From CAZOZZ01 sp965262425 (GTDB lineage: Bacteria > Acidobacteriota > Terriglobia > 20CM-2-55-15): a stretch of 64,000 nucleotides of DNA. Each line of letters starts with the position of its first letter. The stretch's first letter is position 1. Positions 43,013 through 51,729 of the stretch are shown here, piece after piece. Both the position numbers and the translations under genes were made by a program. The stretch is taken from positions 930,001 to 994,000 of the forward strand of contig OZ253536.1 of NCBI GenBank assembly GCA_965262425.1. The letters are read 5' to 3'. The notes under the pieces were generated by a model, which was not told the origin of the DNA, made no database searches, and saw only the letters and a program-made list of their open reading frames with translations.

Positions 43013-46000
43013 GGGGGCTTTGGAAATACCGATCTCGCACCCCTGGCCATCGATCTCCCATCGGGCCTTATGATCGGTCTCGAGACGATTCGATTCGACG
43101 GCCAGTGCGAGGGTTTCCGACATGACATAGTCCGACATGTTCAGGATCGCCTTCGAGAGCTGTTCGCCTGCCTTGAAGCCGATCAGGATCCGGTCGGTGA
43201 TTTCCAGGCCGGCGTCCCTGCGCATGTTCTGGACGCGATTGACGAACTCTCGAGCCATTCCTTCGTCCCGCAATTCCGGAGTCAAAGTGGTGTCGAGCGC
43301 TACCGTCAATCCGTCGGCAGACTCCACCATCCATCCTTCGATATCCCTGGTCGTAATCGACAAATCATCCAGGTCGATGTCCACCGACGTCCCGTCCACC
43401 TCCGTTCGAAACGAACCGCTCGTTTCGATCTGGTTGATCTCGTCCGTCGTCATGGATCGAACGCGTCGGGCGACGGAATTGACGTTCTTGCCGAAACGCG
43501 GTCCGAGCCGCCTGAAGTTGGGGGATGCGCTCTTCTGTATGATCGGCGATCGTTCATCGACGAACTCGATATCCTTCACGTTGATTTCGTCAAGGATCAG
43601 GGTTCGGACACCGCCTACGAGATTCCGAACGGCATCGGAGGCTGGAATCGATATTCGAGCCAACGGCTGGCGGACTTTGAGCTCACTGCGGGACCGCATC
43701 GAACGAACCAGGTATACGACCCGCTGAGCCAGTTCCATGCGTTTCTCCAGGTCTTCATCCACCCGTTCTTCTCGAGGTGCGATCATCCGCGCCAGGTGGA
43801 CCGAAGCCGAGATCTCGCGACCGGTGCGCTCCATCAGACACCGATAGATCTCGTCGGAGAGGAAGGGCGCGATCGGAGCCATCATCTTCACGATTCCGAG
43901 CAGGCACTCAAACAGGGTCTGGTAGGCGGAGATTTTGTCGGGGCCGAGTTCGCTCTTCCAGAAGCGACGCCGGTTCCGGCGAACGTACCAGTTGGAAACC
44001 TGCTCGATGGCAAACTGCGAAACCAGGCGTGCGGCGCGTGTCGGATCGTAGGATTCCATCGCCTCCAGATATCGAGCGGCCGTCGAGTTCAGGACCGACA
44101 GGATCCACCGGTCGATGTCCGGGCGGCTGTCCGGCGAGACCTCTTCCTCCGCATACTCGAACCGGTCGATGTTGGCGTAGAGCGCGAAGAACGCATAAGT
44201 GTTCAACAGTGTGCCGAAGAGTTTTCGCCCGACGTCCTCAACGGACTTCTCGTCGAACAGCTTGGGTTTCCAGGGCGGGCCCGACACGATCAGAAACCAT
44301 CGGACGGCATCCGCCCCATGCTGGTCCATGACCTGGAACGGGTCGACCGTGTTTCCTTTCGACTTGGACATTTTCTGACCGGCCGGATCCAGCACCAGCT
44401 CATTGACGACGACATTCTTGAAACTCGGCTGCTTGAACAGGTGAGAGCTGATCGCGTGCAGTGTATAGAACCAGCCGCGCGTTTGATCGACTCCTTCGGC
44501 GATGTAGTCGGCCGGGAAGGAGTGTTTGAAGATCTCTTCGTTCTCGAACGGGTAGTGCCACTGGGCGAACGGCATCGAGCCCGAATCGAACCAGGCATCC
44601 ACCACCTCGGGGATCCGTCGCATCGTGTCCCCACAGGTGCAGTCGAAGGTCACCTGGTCCACGTAGGGTTTGTGCAGATCCAGGGGATCGGGCAGGTTCC
44701 GCCCGTCGCGCCGCAGCTCTTCCACGCTTCCGATCGATCGCTTCCGGTCACACGATTCGCACACCCAGATCGGGATCGGCGTCCCCCAGTAGCGGTCTCG
44801 CGAGATGGCCCAGTCCTTGTTCTCTTCCAGCCAGTTGCCGAAACGTCCGACGCCAAACTCCGGCGGATGCCATGCGATAGCGCGATTGTATTCGATCATG
44901 TCGTCCCTGAAGTCTGTCGTCCGGATATACCAGGACCGGCGTGCGTAAAAGATCAGAGGCGTTTCGCATCTCCAGCAATGAGGATAGCTGTGATGGTGCA
45001 TCTCTTTTGAAAAGAGCAGCCCGCGGCCCTTGAGATCGGTCGTGATCAACGGGTCGGCATCCTTGAAGAACTTTCCGGCAAAGGGCCCGGCTTCGGCCAG
45101 GAACTGGCCTTCGGCGTCGACGGCATGGATCATCGGCAGGTTGTTTGCTTTCGATGCCTGATAATCGTCTTCTCCATAGGCCGGCGCCAGATGCACGATC
45201 CCGGATCCGTCGGTCGTCGTAACAAACGGGGCATCGATGACGTACCAGGCCTTTCCGTCCGCTGGAAAGAGATCGAACCACCTCTCGTATTCTTTCCCGA
45301 CCAGCGTCGACCCGGCGAACGTCCCGACAATTTCCGCCTCATCGCCCAGGACCGGCAACCGTTCTTTTGCCAGAATCAGATACTCATCTCCGAGCCGCAC
45401 CTTGACATATTCGATGTCCGGCCCCACCGCCAGCGCGACGTTCGATATCAACGTCCAGGGTGTCGTCGTCCACACCAGAAAGTAGGTGTCTTCTTCATCT
45501 GTCAGCCGTGCCTTGACGTAGATAGAAGGATCGTCGACGTCTCTATAACCCTGAGCCACCTCGTGGGATGAAAGCGGCGTACCGCAACGGGGACAATAGA
45601 GCTGGACCTTGAAGTCCTGGTAAACCAGGCCATCCTGGAAGAACGAATCAAGAGCCCACCAGACGGACTCGATGTAGTTGTTCTCACACGTGATGTAAGG
45701 GCTGTCCATGTCCACCCAGTAGCCCATACGTTCGGTGAGTTCTTCCCAGAGGTCCTTGTAATCGAAGACCGATTTCCGGCAGGCGGCGTTAAACTTCTCG
45801 ATTCCGAACGTCTCGATCTCTTCCTTGTGTTTGATGCCAAGCTGCCGTTCGACCTCGATCTCGACCGGGAGGCCGTGCGTGTCCCACCCGGCCTTCCGAT
45901 GGACCTGATAGCCTTGCATCGTCTTGTACCGGCAGACCAGATCTTTGATCGTGCGGGCGAACACATGGTGAATTCCCGGCTTTCCGTTCGCGGTGGGAGG

Positions 46001-46138
46001 ACCTTCGTAAAAGGTGAAGTCGGGTCCATCCTGACGTATCTCGACGCTCCTCTCAAAGACACGATGGGTCTTCCAGTGTTCCAGAACCCCTTCTTCGAGA
46101 GTCGGGAGCTTCAGTTTGTCCGACAGCTGTCTGAACAT
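43010..46138 (-). CDS. ileS: Isoleucyl-tRNA synthetase (type 2)
   Basis: 1042 residues. HIGH-region is ANGKPGIHHVFARTIKD, the IleS2 form, and KMSKSKGN is intact (DPAGQKMSKSKGN). Editing domain TTTPWTLISNVALA and HLAPAYGEDD are present. The length and the GIHHV variant point to the eukaryote-like type 2 enzyme, which is associated with pseudomonic-acid insensitivity in other organisms. The C-terminal anticodon-binding and tail regions are complete. Stop lies in repeat A copy 4. A family C segment precedes the start, and a terminator for recA lies upstream. Confidence 0.96.
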   Translation of the reverse strand: MFRQLSDKLKLPTLEEGVLEHWKTHRVFERSVEIRQDGPDFTFYEGPPTANGKPGIHHVFARTIKDLVCRYKTMQGYQVHRKAGWDTHGLPVEIEVERQLGIKHKEEIETFGIEKFNAACRKSVFDYKDLWEELTERMGYWVDMDSPYITCENNYIESVWWALDSFFQDGLVYQDFKVQLYCPRCGTPLSSHEVAQGYRDVDDPSIYVKARLTDEEDTYFLVWTTTPWTLISNVALAVGPDIEYVKVRLGDEYLILAKERLPVLGDEAEIVGTFAGSTLVGKEYERWFDLFPADGKAWYVIDAPFVTTTDGSGIVHLAPAYGEDDYQASKANNLPMIHAVDAEGQFLAEAGPFAGKFFKDADPLITTDLKGRGLLFSKEMHHHSYPHCWRCETPLIFYARRSWYIRTTDFRDDMIEYNRAIAWHPPEFGVGRFGNWLEENKDWAISRDRYWGTPIPIWVCESCDRKRSIGSVEELRRDGRNLPDPLDLHKPYVDQVTFDCTCGDTMRRIPEVVDAWFDSGSMPFAQWHYPFENEEIFKHSFPADYIAEGVDQTRGWFYTLHAISSHLFKQPSFKNVVVNELVLDPAGQKMSKSKGNTVDPFQVMDQHGADAVRWFLIVSGPPWKPKLFDEKSVEDVGRKLFGTLLNTYAFFALYANIDRFEYAEEEVSPDSRPDIDRWILSVLNSTAARYLEAMESYDPTRAARLVSQFAIEQVSNWYVRRNRRRFWKSELGPDKISAYQTLFECLLGIVKMMAPIAPFLSDEIYRCLMERTGREISASVHLARMIAPREERVDEDLEKRMELAQRVVYLVRSMRSRSELKVRQPLARISIPASDAVRNLVGGVRTLILDEINVKDIEFVDERSPIIQKSASPNFRRLGPRFGKNVNSVARRVRSMTTDEINQIETSGSFRTEVDGTSVDIDLDDLSITTRDIEGWMVESADGLTVALDTTLTPELRDEGMAREFVNRVQNMRRDAGLEITDRILIGFKAGEQLSKAILNMSDYVMSETLALAVESNRLETDHKARWEIDGQGCEIGISKAP

Positions 46139-46149
46139 CCCCCTAATTT

Positions 46150-46292
46150 AACATGGCACGCAGATGACGCAGATGGGAGGCCGAAGGTCTTTACGCCGAT
46201 TAGGAGTCCGGGGGCGGGAATTGTAGACCACGTTCCCTGTCCGGGCATAGGTGCGGCGCCGCGCTTACGGTAAGCCCTAATCTGCGTAAAGC
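46150..46292. repeat. Family C-type remnant upstream of ileS
   Basis: GGCACGCAGATGACGCAGAT at the left and CCTAATCTGCGTAAAGCTGC at the right form loosely inverted arms. It is part of the gap between ileS and recA. Confidence 0.5.
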
Positions 46293-46295
46293 TGC

Positions 46296-46331
46296 GTAAA
46301 AAAAAGGCCCCGCTTCCGCAGGGCCTTTGCA
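46296..46331 (-). terminator. Rho-independent terminator after recA
   Basis: On the minus strand GCAAAGGCCCTGCGGAAGCG then GGGCCTTTTTTTT, a GC-rich stem AAGGCCC/GGGGCCTT around TGCGGAAGC with a run of T. It is about 95 bp past the recA stop and faces away from ileS. Confidence 0.85.
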
Positions 46332-46424
46332 ACGAGTTGTGAGAACTGAGTGAGATACTTTGTTTATCGGAACAACGGCTTTTGCACTTTAGACTTTTTC
46401 CAATTCTGGTCGTTTTGCTCCGAT

Positions 46425-47513
46425 TCAGCGTTTCTTGCCGTTGCGCGGACCTCCATTGCTGCCTGGGACGGTCGCAATCGCCTCGGCCTGGACCTCGGGG
46501 GCGACTGGGGCAACAGAGAGGCCGAGAGCCTGGCGGACGGCCTGTTCGATCCGATCACGATACTCCACGTGTTCGGACAAAAATTGCTTCGCGTTTTCCC
46601 GGCCCTGACCCAGCCGTTCACTTTCGAACGAGAACCAGGAACCACTCTTGTTTACGATGTTTTGATCGACGGCAAGGTCCAGGATTTCGCCTTCACGAGA
46701 TATTCCCATTCCGTACATGATATCGAACTCAGCGGTCCGGAAAGGTGGAGCGACCTTGTTCTTGACCACCTTGACCCGCGTCCGGTTGCCTACGATCGCA
46801 TCCCCGTCCTTGATCGATCCTATCCTTCGAATATCCGCGCGCACCGAGGCGTAGAACTTCAGCGCCCGGCCACCGGTTGTAGTTTCCGGATTTCCGAACA
46901 TCACACCGATTTTTTCCCGGATCTGGTTGATAAACACCAGGGTTGTCCGGGACTTCGACACGACGCCGGTCAGCTTCCTGAGCGCTTGTGACATCAATCT
47001 GGCCTGAAGACCCATCTGAGCCTCGCCCATTTCTCCTTCCAGCTCCGCCCGCGGTACCAGGGCGGCTACCGAGTCGATGACAACGATGTCGATGGCGCCG
47101 CTGCGAATGAGAACCTCGGTAATTTCCAGCGCCTGTTCGCCGCTGTCGGGCTGGGATACCAGAAGGTTGTCGATATCGACTCCCAGCTTTCTGGCGTAGT
47201 GGGCATCGAGTGCGTGTTCCGCATCGACAAAGGCGGCCGTACCACCCAGTTTCTGCGCTTCGGCGATCACATGGAGAGTCAACGTCGTCTTACCGCTGGA
47301 CTCCGGTCCGTAGATTTCCGTCACCCGGCCCCTGGGGAATCCCCCGACTCCAAGCGCCGCATCCAGGGCAATCGAGCCCGAGGGAATAAACTCTATCGAG
47401 GGGATTGCATTGTTACCTCCGAGCCGCATGATCGAGCCCTTGCCGAACTGCTTCTCAATCTGACTCAGCGCCAGATCGATCGCTCGTGACTTCTCTTTCT
47501 TTTCTTCTGCCAT
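46425..47513 (-). CDS. recA: Recombinase RecA
   Basis: 362 residues. DNA strand-exchange ATPase and SOS co-protease. Walker A is GPESSGKTT, followed by FVDAEHALD, Walker B VVIDSVAALVPRAELEGEMG, the L2 loop region and NQIREKIGVMFGNPETTTGG. Starts MAEEKKEKSRAIDLALSQIE after GAGGAAA. No obvious LexA operator upstream was recognised. Confidence 0.98.
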   Translation of the reverse strand: MAEEKKEKSRAIDLALSQIEKQFGKGSIMRLGGNNAIPSIEFIPSGSIALDAALGVGGFPRGRVTEIYGPESSGKTTLTLHVIAEAQKLGGTAAFVDAEHALDAHYARKLGVDIDNLLVSQPDSGEQALEITEVLIRSGAIDIVVIDSVAALVPRAELEGEMGEAQMGLQARLMSQALRKLTGVVSKSRTTLVFINQIREKIGVMFGNPETTTGGRALKFYASVRADIRRIGSIKDGDAIVGNRTRVKVVKNKVAPPFRTAEFDIMYGMGISREGEILDLAVDQNIVNKSGSWFSFESERLGQGRENAKQFLSEHVEYRDRIEQAVRQALGLSVAPVAPEVQAEAIATVPGSNGGPRNGKKR

Positions 47514-47579
47514 TTTGTTTCCTCGTTTCTATTTTCAGGCCGGTCCAGCGAAGGGCTCTTCCGATCGTTTAGGGTTCGC

Positions 47580-48728
47580 TCACCGGGACCGTTTGGCCCC
47601 ACACCCCGTCAGGCGTAATTCGTCCCGAACGAGGCCGCCTAACTCGTCCGGAGATACATGGTATTCGGAAAACCCGCGCATCTCCTGGTGATATCTCTGC
47701 TCACGCGGGTTGATACGCCGGGCGTTCGTGAAGCATTCCTTGGCTTTGCGTCTCCAGTTCATTTCCAGGCACAGCCGGCCCATCTGATAGAACGCTTCCC
47801 CGTAATCGGGGTCGAGTTGCGTTGCCAGTTTCAGATGATCGATTGCACGCTTGTGCTTGGCCCCTTCATAGTAGATCGCGCTCAGCATGAAATGGATCGT
47901 AGCGCTCTGATGCAATTCCAGAGCCCGTTTCAGGTGCTCCAGTGCTTGTTTACGGTTGCCATGGTCCAGGAACAGCGATCCCAGTGTGGCGTGAGCCGAA
48001 GCCGAATCGTTTCGCATGCCGACGGCTGCTTCCAGGAGTTGCTGGGCGGCGTGGGGATTTCCGTTCCGTTTTTCGAGGAGTCCCATCAAGAGGATCGCTT
48101 CGAAATGGTCCGGTTTCGCTTCGAGCACTCGAGCCAGGCATTGGCTGGCCGACAAGAATTGTTCCGCCTGGAAAAAGACTTCGGCGACCAACATGCCCAA
48201 TTCGTAGTTCGAGGGATCGTGCCTGAATGCCGATTCGAGTGACGTCAGGCTCTCCTCCGTGCGATCGGAGACCAGCAGGTCGAAGGCACGCTCGACCCAC
48301 AGCGTAAACTGCTTTCGCTCGGAGCCCCTGTAGAAATCGACGATCTGTTCCATTCGCGAGCCGAGTCGATCGGCCTCCTCATTTTCCGTCAGTCGCGAAT
48401 CGATCCGTTTCTGCCACTCGGATTCCAGGTTGGCCAGATTGACGCCGGCCGATTCCAGTGATTCGGTCAGGGTCTCAATCATCGTGTGATCGATGAAGTT
48501 GTTGGCGGCAACTCTTTCCATCGTCTCAGTTAAGGCCTCTACTCGCTTGTTCATCGCCGACAGCGTATATTCCATGGCGCTTAGCCGTTCGAGGACATGC
48601 TCGTCCATGAACGTCATCGGAACATCCGACCGTGCGGTACCAGACGGAATCAGGAGCTTCGTTCCGCACTTCCAGCAGAATTGCCGGGTCAGTCCGTTAC
48701 GTGTCGTGCAGTTCTGGCAGAGGACCAT
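47580..48728 (-). CDS. Zinc-ribbon and tetratricopeptide-repeat protein
   Basis: 382 residues. The N-terminus has a four-cysteine zinc ribbon (LCQNCTTRNGLTRQFCWKCG). A coiled coil follows (VEALTETMERVAAN and ESLESAGVNLANLESEWQKR). From about residue 150 there are at least five TPR units, for example FEAILLMGLLEKRNGNPHAA, ASAHATLGSLFLDHGNRKQA and EAFYQMGRLCLEMNWRRKAK. No catalytic domain. Probably a scaffold. I cannot assign a pathway. Confidence 0.85.
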   Translation of the reverse strand: MVLCQNCTTRNGLTRQFCWKCGTKLLIPSGTARSDVPMTFMDEHVLERLSAMEYTLSAMNKRVEALTETMERVAANNFIDHTMIETLTESLESAGVNLANLESEWQKRIDSRLTENEEADRLGSRMEQIVDFYRGSERKQFTLWVERAFDLLVSDRTEESLTSLESAFRHDPSNYELGMLVAEVFFQAEQFLSASQCLARVLEAKPDHFEAILLMGLLEKRNGNPHAAQQLLEAAVGMRNDSASAHATLGSLFLDHGNRKQALEHLKRALELHQSATIHFMLSAIYYEGAKHKRAIDHLKLATQLDPDYGEAFYQMGRLCLEMNWRRKAKECFTNARRINPREQRYHQEMRGFSEYHVSPDELGGLVRDELRLTGCGAKRSR

Positions 48729-48795
48729 AGGTAAGAATGGACGAAAGGGCGGACAACATGGGTCCTTTTCAATTACTTCAGTCCGTTATCGAAGT

Positions 48796-48905
48796 GTTTT
48801 TCGACGCAGAGACGCAAAGGCGCAGATTAGGATTGTCTCTCGGAGGAATAACGTTTTTATCACAGAAACAAAACTCTGCGTCTCTGCGCCTCTGCGTCGA
48901 AAAGC
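48796..48905. repeat. Family C palindromic repeat
   Basis: GACGCAGAGACGCAAAGGCG and CTCTGCGTCTCTGCGCCTCT are inverted around about 50 bp. It occupies the gap between the TPR gene and hbd. A second short repeat CGACTTTGGACCTCGGACCT follows at 48940. Confidence 0.75.
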
Positions 48906-48975
48906 AACAGCCGCACCGTACAGGCAAGGGGCAAACCCTCCCCGACTTTGGACCTCGGACCTCGGACTCCCATTC

Positions 48976-49827
48976 TCAATACTCATAAAACCCGCGGCCT
49001 GTTTTCCTGCCCAGAAATCCTGCGTCGACCATTTTTCGGAGCAGGGGGCATGGCCGGTATTTGGAGTCTCCCAGGCCGTCGTGCAGAACATTCATGATGT
49101 CCAGACAGACGTCCAGCCCGATCAGGTCCGCCAGGGCAAGCGGGCCCAGGGGATGGTTCATTCCCAGCTTCATCACCGTGTCGATGGCCTCGGCTTCTCC
49201 GACACCTTCCATCAAGCAGTACACGGCTTCGTTGATCATCGGCATGAGGACCCGGTTGGACACGAAGCCCGGGTAGTCGTTCACCTCGACTGCCGTCTTG
49301 CCAAAGCGTTCGGCCAGTTTCCGCGTCACTTCGTAGGTCTCATCCGAGGTGGCCAGCCCACGCACGATTTCGACGAGTCGCATCACCGGCACCGGGTTCA
49401 TGAAGTGCATGCCGATGACCTTTCGAGCGCGTTTGGTTACCGAGCCGAGTTTTGTGATCGATATGGACGATGTGTTCGACGCCAATACGACCTCAGGTCT
49501 TGCAATCCCGTCGAGATCTCGAAAAATGTCCGACTTAAGCTCGAGATTTTCGGTGACGGCTTCGATCAGGAAGTCCGTTTCCGCCAGCGCCTGCTTGTCC
49601 ACCGACACGGAGATTCGTCCGAGCGCGCTTTCCTTTTCCTCGCTCGTCAGCTTTTCCCGGGCGACTTCCCGGTCCATGTTCCTGGAAATCGTGGACAAAG
49701 CACGATCTAAAAATCGTTGTTCCACATCAAAAAGAACAACTCGTAGACCGGATCGGGCCGCAACGTGGGCGATGCCGTTTCCCATTGTCCCGGCGCCAAT
49801 GACACCGGCCGTCTGAATATCCGCCAA
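48976..49827 (-). CDS. 3-hydroxybutyryl-CoA dehydrogenase
   Basis: 283 residues, NAD(P)-dependent oxidation/reduction of 3-hydroxyacyl-CoA. Rossmann fold GVIGAGTMGNGIAHVAARSG and the catalytic pair region GMHFMNPVPVMRLVEIVRG (His) with the following Glu-containing segments. C-terminal domain FVSNRVLMPMINEAVYCLME. Close to thiolase, so the pair could carry out acetoacetyl-CoA to 3-hydroxybutyryl-CoA chemistry, as in short-chain fatty acid or PHB metabolism. Direction not determined. Confidence 0.93.
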   Translation of the reverse strand: MADIQTAGVIGAGTMGNGIAHVAARSGLRVVLFDVEQRFLDRALSTISRNMDREVAREKLTSEEKESALGRISVSVDKQALAETDFLIEAVTENLELKSDIFRDLDGIARPEVVLASNTSSISITKLGSVTKRARKVIGMHFMNPVPVMRLVEIVRGLATSDETYEVTRKLAERFGKTAVEVNDYPGFVSNRVLMPMINEAVYCLMEGVGEAEAIDTVMKLGMNHPLGPLALADLIGLDVCLDIMNVLHDGLGDSKYRPCPLLRKMVDAGFLGRKTGRGFYEY

Positions 49828-49844
49828 TGGACCTCCTGACTTCT

Positions 49845-50005
49845 AGGAGCCTGCGCGGCAGAAGGGATCTACAGCGAAAGCGGTATAATCGGTCCAGATT
49901 TCCCCGATTTTTCGTTAAATAGAACCACTATTTGCCTCAAAGTCGAGAAAATCTGGCCTCGATTCTCCACTTTCTCGCTACGATCCCTTCGGCCGCGCAG
50001 GCTCC
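49845..50005. repeat. Repeat family B, copy 4, fused to element E copy 2
   Basis: AGGAGCCTGCGCGGCAGAAG at the left. Its right end GCGCAGGCTCC runs straight into CCCCGCCAGATATAG of element E, so the final base(s) are lost. It sits upstream of hbd on the minus strand. Confidence 0.87.
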
Positions 50006-50273
50006 CCCCGCCAGATATAGCGGTACTAGATTTCGGAGTGCAACGGTACCGGATTTGGGGGAGCGACGACGAGCCAATGCTTCGACATTGTGAGGAGGAG
50101 CGACGCCAAAGACGGTGCCGTTCCGCCCGAACCCGTAGGGCCGATGGAGGTTGCCCCTCACGAACGCTAAACCCTGTCGAAAGCTCACGCTCACCCCACG
50201 GTGGATCTCACCCATCAGTCCCCTCGCAACCTCCTTCGGAGATAGTATCGCTATATCTGGCGGGGACCACTAG
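50006..50273. mobile_element. Inverted-repeat element E, copy 2 (inverted)
   Basis: Nearly the whole of copy 1 in the opposite orientation, with the left terminus lacking its CTAG where it meets repeat B. The right end GGCGGGGACCACTAG provides CTAG at 50270-50273, in which TAG (minus strand) is the thiolase stop. Divergence from copy 1 is moderate, mainly in the SD-ORF 5' region. Confidence 0.87.
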
Positions 50274-51448
50274 CGCTCGACCGCCATGGCGACGGCATTG
50301 CCTCCACCCAGGCACAGTGTGGCTATGCCGCGTCGAACGTCGCGTCGCGTCATCTCATAAAGGAGCGTGACCAGAATTCTGGCGCCGCTGGCCCCGATCG
50401 GATGTCCGATGGCCACGGCGCCGCCGTTGACGTTGACTTTCGCCGGGTCCAGTTCCAGTTGCTCGGTGACTGCCACTGCCTGGACCGAGAATGCTTCGTT
50501 CAATTCCACCAGGTCTACGTCGCCGAGATTCCAGCCAATCTTGCCGACCAGTTTGCGGACGGCTTTGACCGGAGCCATCATCACCAGAGCAGGTTCGATC
50601 CCGGAGACCGCCTGGCCGACAATTCGGGCCAGAGGCGTCTTACCCAGCCGGCTGGCACATTCAGTTGACGTTACGATCAGGGCCGCGGCGCCGTCGTTTA
50701 CGCCGGGGGCATTGCCTGCCGTCACCGTACCGTCTTTCCTGAACGCGGGCTTCAGTGCTCGGAGCGTTTCAATCGAAGCATTTGCCCGTGGCGATTCGTC
50801 CCTGTCGAAGAGGATCGGATCGCCCTTTCGCTGCGCAATTTCTACCGGGAGTATCTCATCGTGGAATCGGCCGGCGTCGATGGCAGCCACGGCCTTCTGG
50901 TGGCTGCCGAGGGCGTATTCGTCCTGCCGTTCCCTCGGAACTTTGTATCTTTCGCTGACCACCTCACCGGTGTTGCCCATATGGAAGTCCTCAAAGGCGT
51001 CCCATAGCCCGTCCTGGATCATAGAGTCCACAACCTTGCCGTTACCCAGCCTGTAACCCGTGCGGGCCTTGGGGAGCAGATAGGGGCAGTTGCTCATGCT
51101 TTCCATGCCGCCCGCGACGACGATTTCCGAGTCTCCGGTCTGGATGCCCTGGGCCGCCAGGCCGACCGCCTTGAGGCCGGATCCGCAGACCTTGTTGATC
51201 GTCATCGCTGCGACTTCAGGAGTGAGTCCGCCGCCCAGAGCCGCCTGGCGGGCCGGGTTCTGTCCCAGGCCGGCGGAGACGACGTTGCCCATGATGGCCT
51301 CGTCGACCTGGGCCGGTTCCAGACCGGCACGCTCGAGGGCCGAACGAATGACAAGTGCTCCTAAACTAGTGGCCGAGAGCGACTTCAAAGCCCCCTGGAA
51401 TTTTCCGACAGGGGTTCGGACCGCGCTGATGATGACGGGCTCCGTCAC
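50270..51448 (-). CDS. Acetyl-CoA C-acetyltransferase (thiolase)
   Basis: 392 residues. Condenses two acetyl-CoA or cleaves acetoacetyl-CoA. Active sites are the nucleophile Cys in TINKVCGSGLKAVGLAAQG, the GHPIGASGARI His segment and the C-terminal Cys in ATLCLGGGNAVAMAVE. Its stop codon lies in the CTAG boundary of element E. Neighbouring hbd suggests a short-chain acyl-CoA pathway. Confidence 0.95.
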   Translation of the reverse strand: MTEPVIISAVRTPVGKFQGALKSLSATSLGALVIRSALERAGLEPAQVDEAIMGNVVSAGLGQNPARQAALGGGLTPEVAAMTINKVCGSGLKAVGLAAQGIQTGDSEIVVAGGMESMSNCPYLLPKARTGYRLGNGKVVDSMIQDGLWDAFEDFHMGNTGEVVSERYKVPRERQDEYALGSHQKAVAAIDAGRFHDEILPVEIAQRKGDPILFDRDESPRANASIETLRALKPAFRKDGTVTAGNAPGVNDGAAALIVTSTECASRLGKTPLARIVGQAVSGIEPALVMMAPVKAVRKLVGKIGWNLGDVDLVELNEAFSVQAVAVTEQLELDPAKVNVNGGAVAIGHPIGASGARILVTLLYEMTRRDVRRGIATLCLGGGNAVAMAVER

Positions 51449-51502
51449 GATGTACCTCCTGACTCGTCCTGTTCCAACTTACCACACAAAGAGACAAGCC
51501 TC

Positions 51503-51627
51503 AGGAGCCTGCGCGGCAGAAGGGATCGTAGCGAGAAAGTGGAGAATCGAGGCCAGATTTTCTCGCTTTTGAGGCGAATAGTCGTTCTATTCAACGAAAA
51601 ATCGAGGGAATATGGCCCGATGATACC
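51503..51627. repeat. Repeat family B, copy 5 (truncated)
   Basis: AGGAGCCTGCGCGGCAGAAG start with the first about 125 bp of the family. The right third is missing and replaced by the end of element E. It lies upstream of the thiolase gene. Confidence 0.85.
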
Positions 51628-51657
51628 AGTATCGCTATATCTGGCGGGGACCACTAG
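51628..51657. mobile_element. Solo end of element E (copy 3)
   Basis: TATCGCTATATCTGGCGGGG then ACCACTAG is identical to the right end of copy 2 including CTAG. Nothing else of the element is present, so this is a deletion remnant. Confidence 0.75.
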
Positions 51658-51729
51658 GGACGCCGAATCCGCCGATTCGGGCGGTACCCGTTCTTGAGAG
51701 GAGCAGTCTTATTGCTGGCTTCTGGGGGG

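Noticed and set aside
42995..45010. 671-codon open frame on the plus strand opposite ileS
   Set aside because: It is antisense to a complete, well-matched ileS. Its composition (many His, Asp, Arg) is that of a shadow frame in GC-rich DNA, with no recognisable motif.
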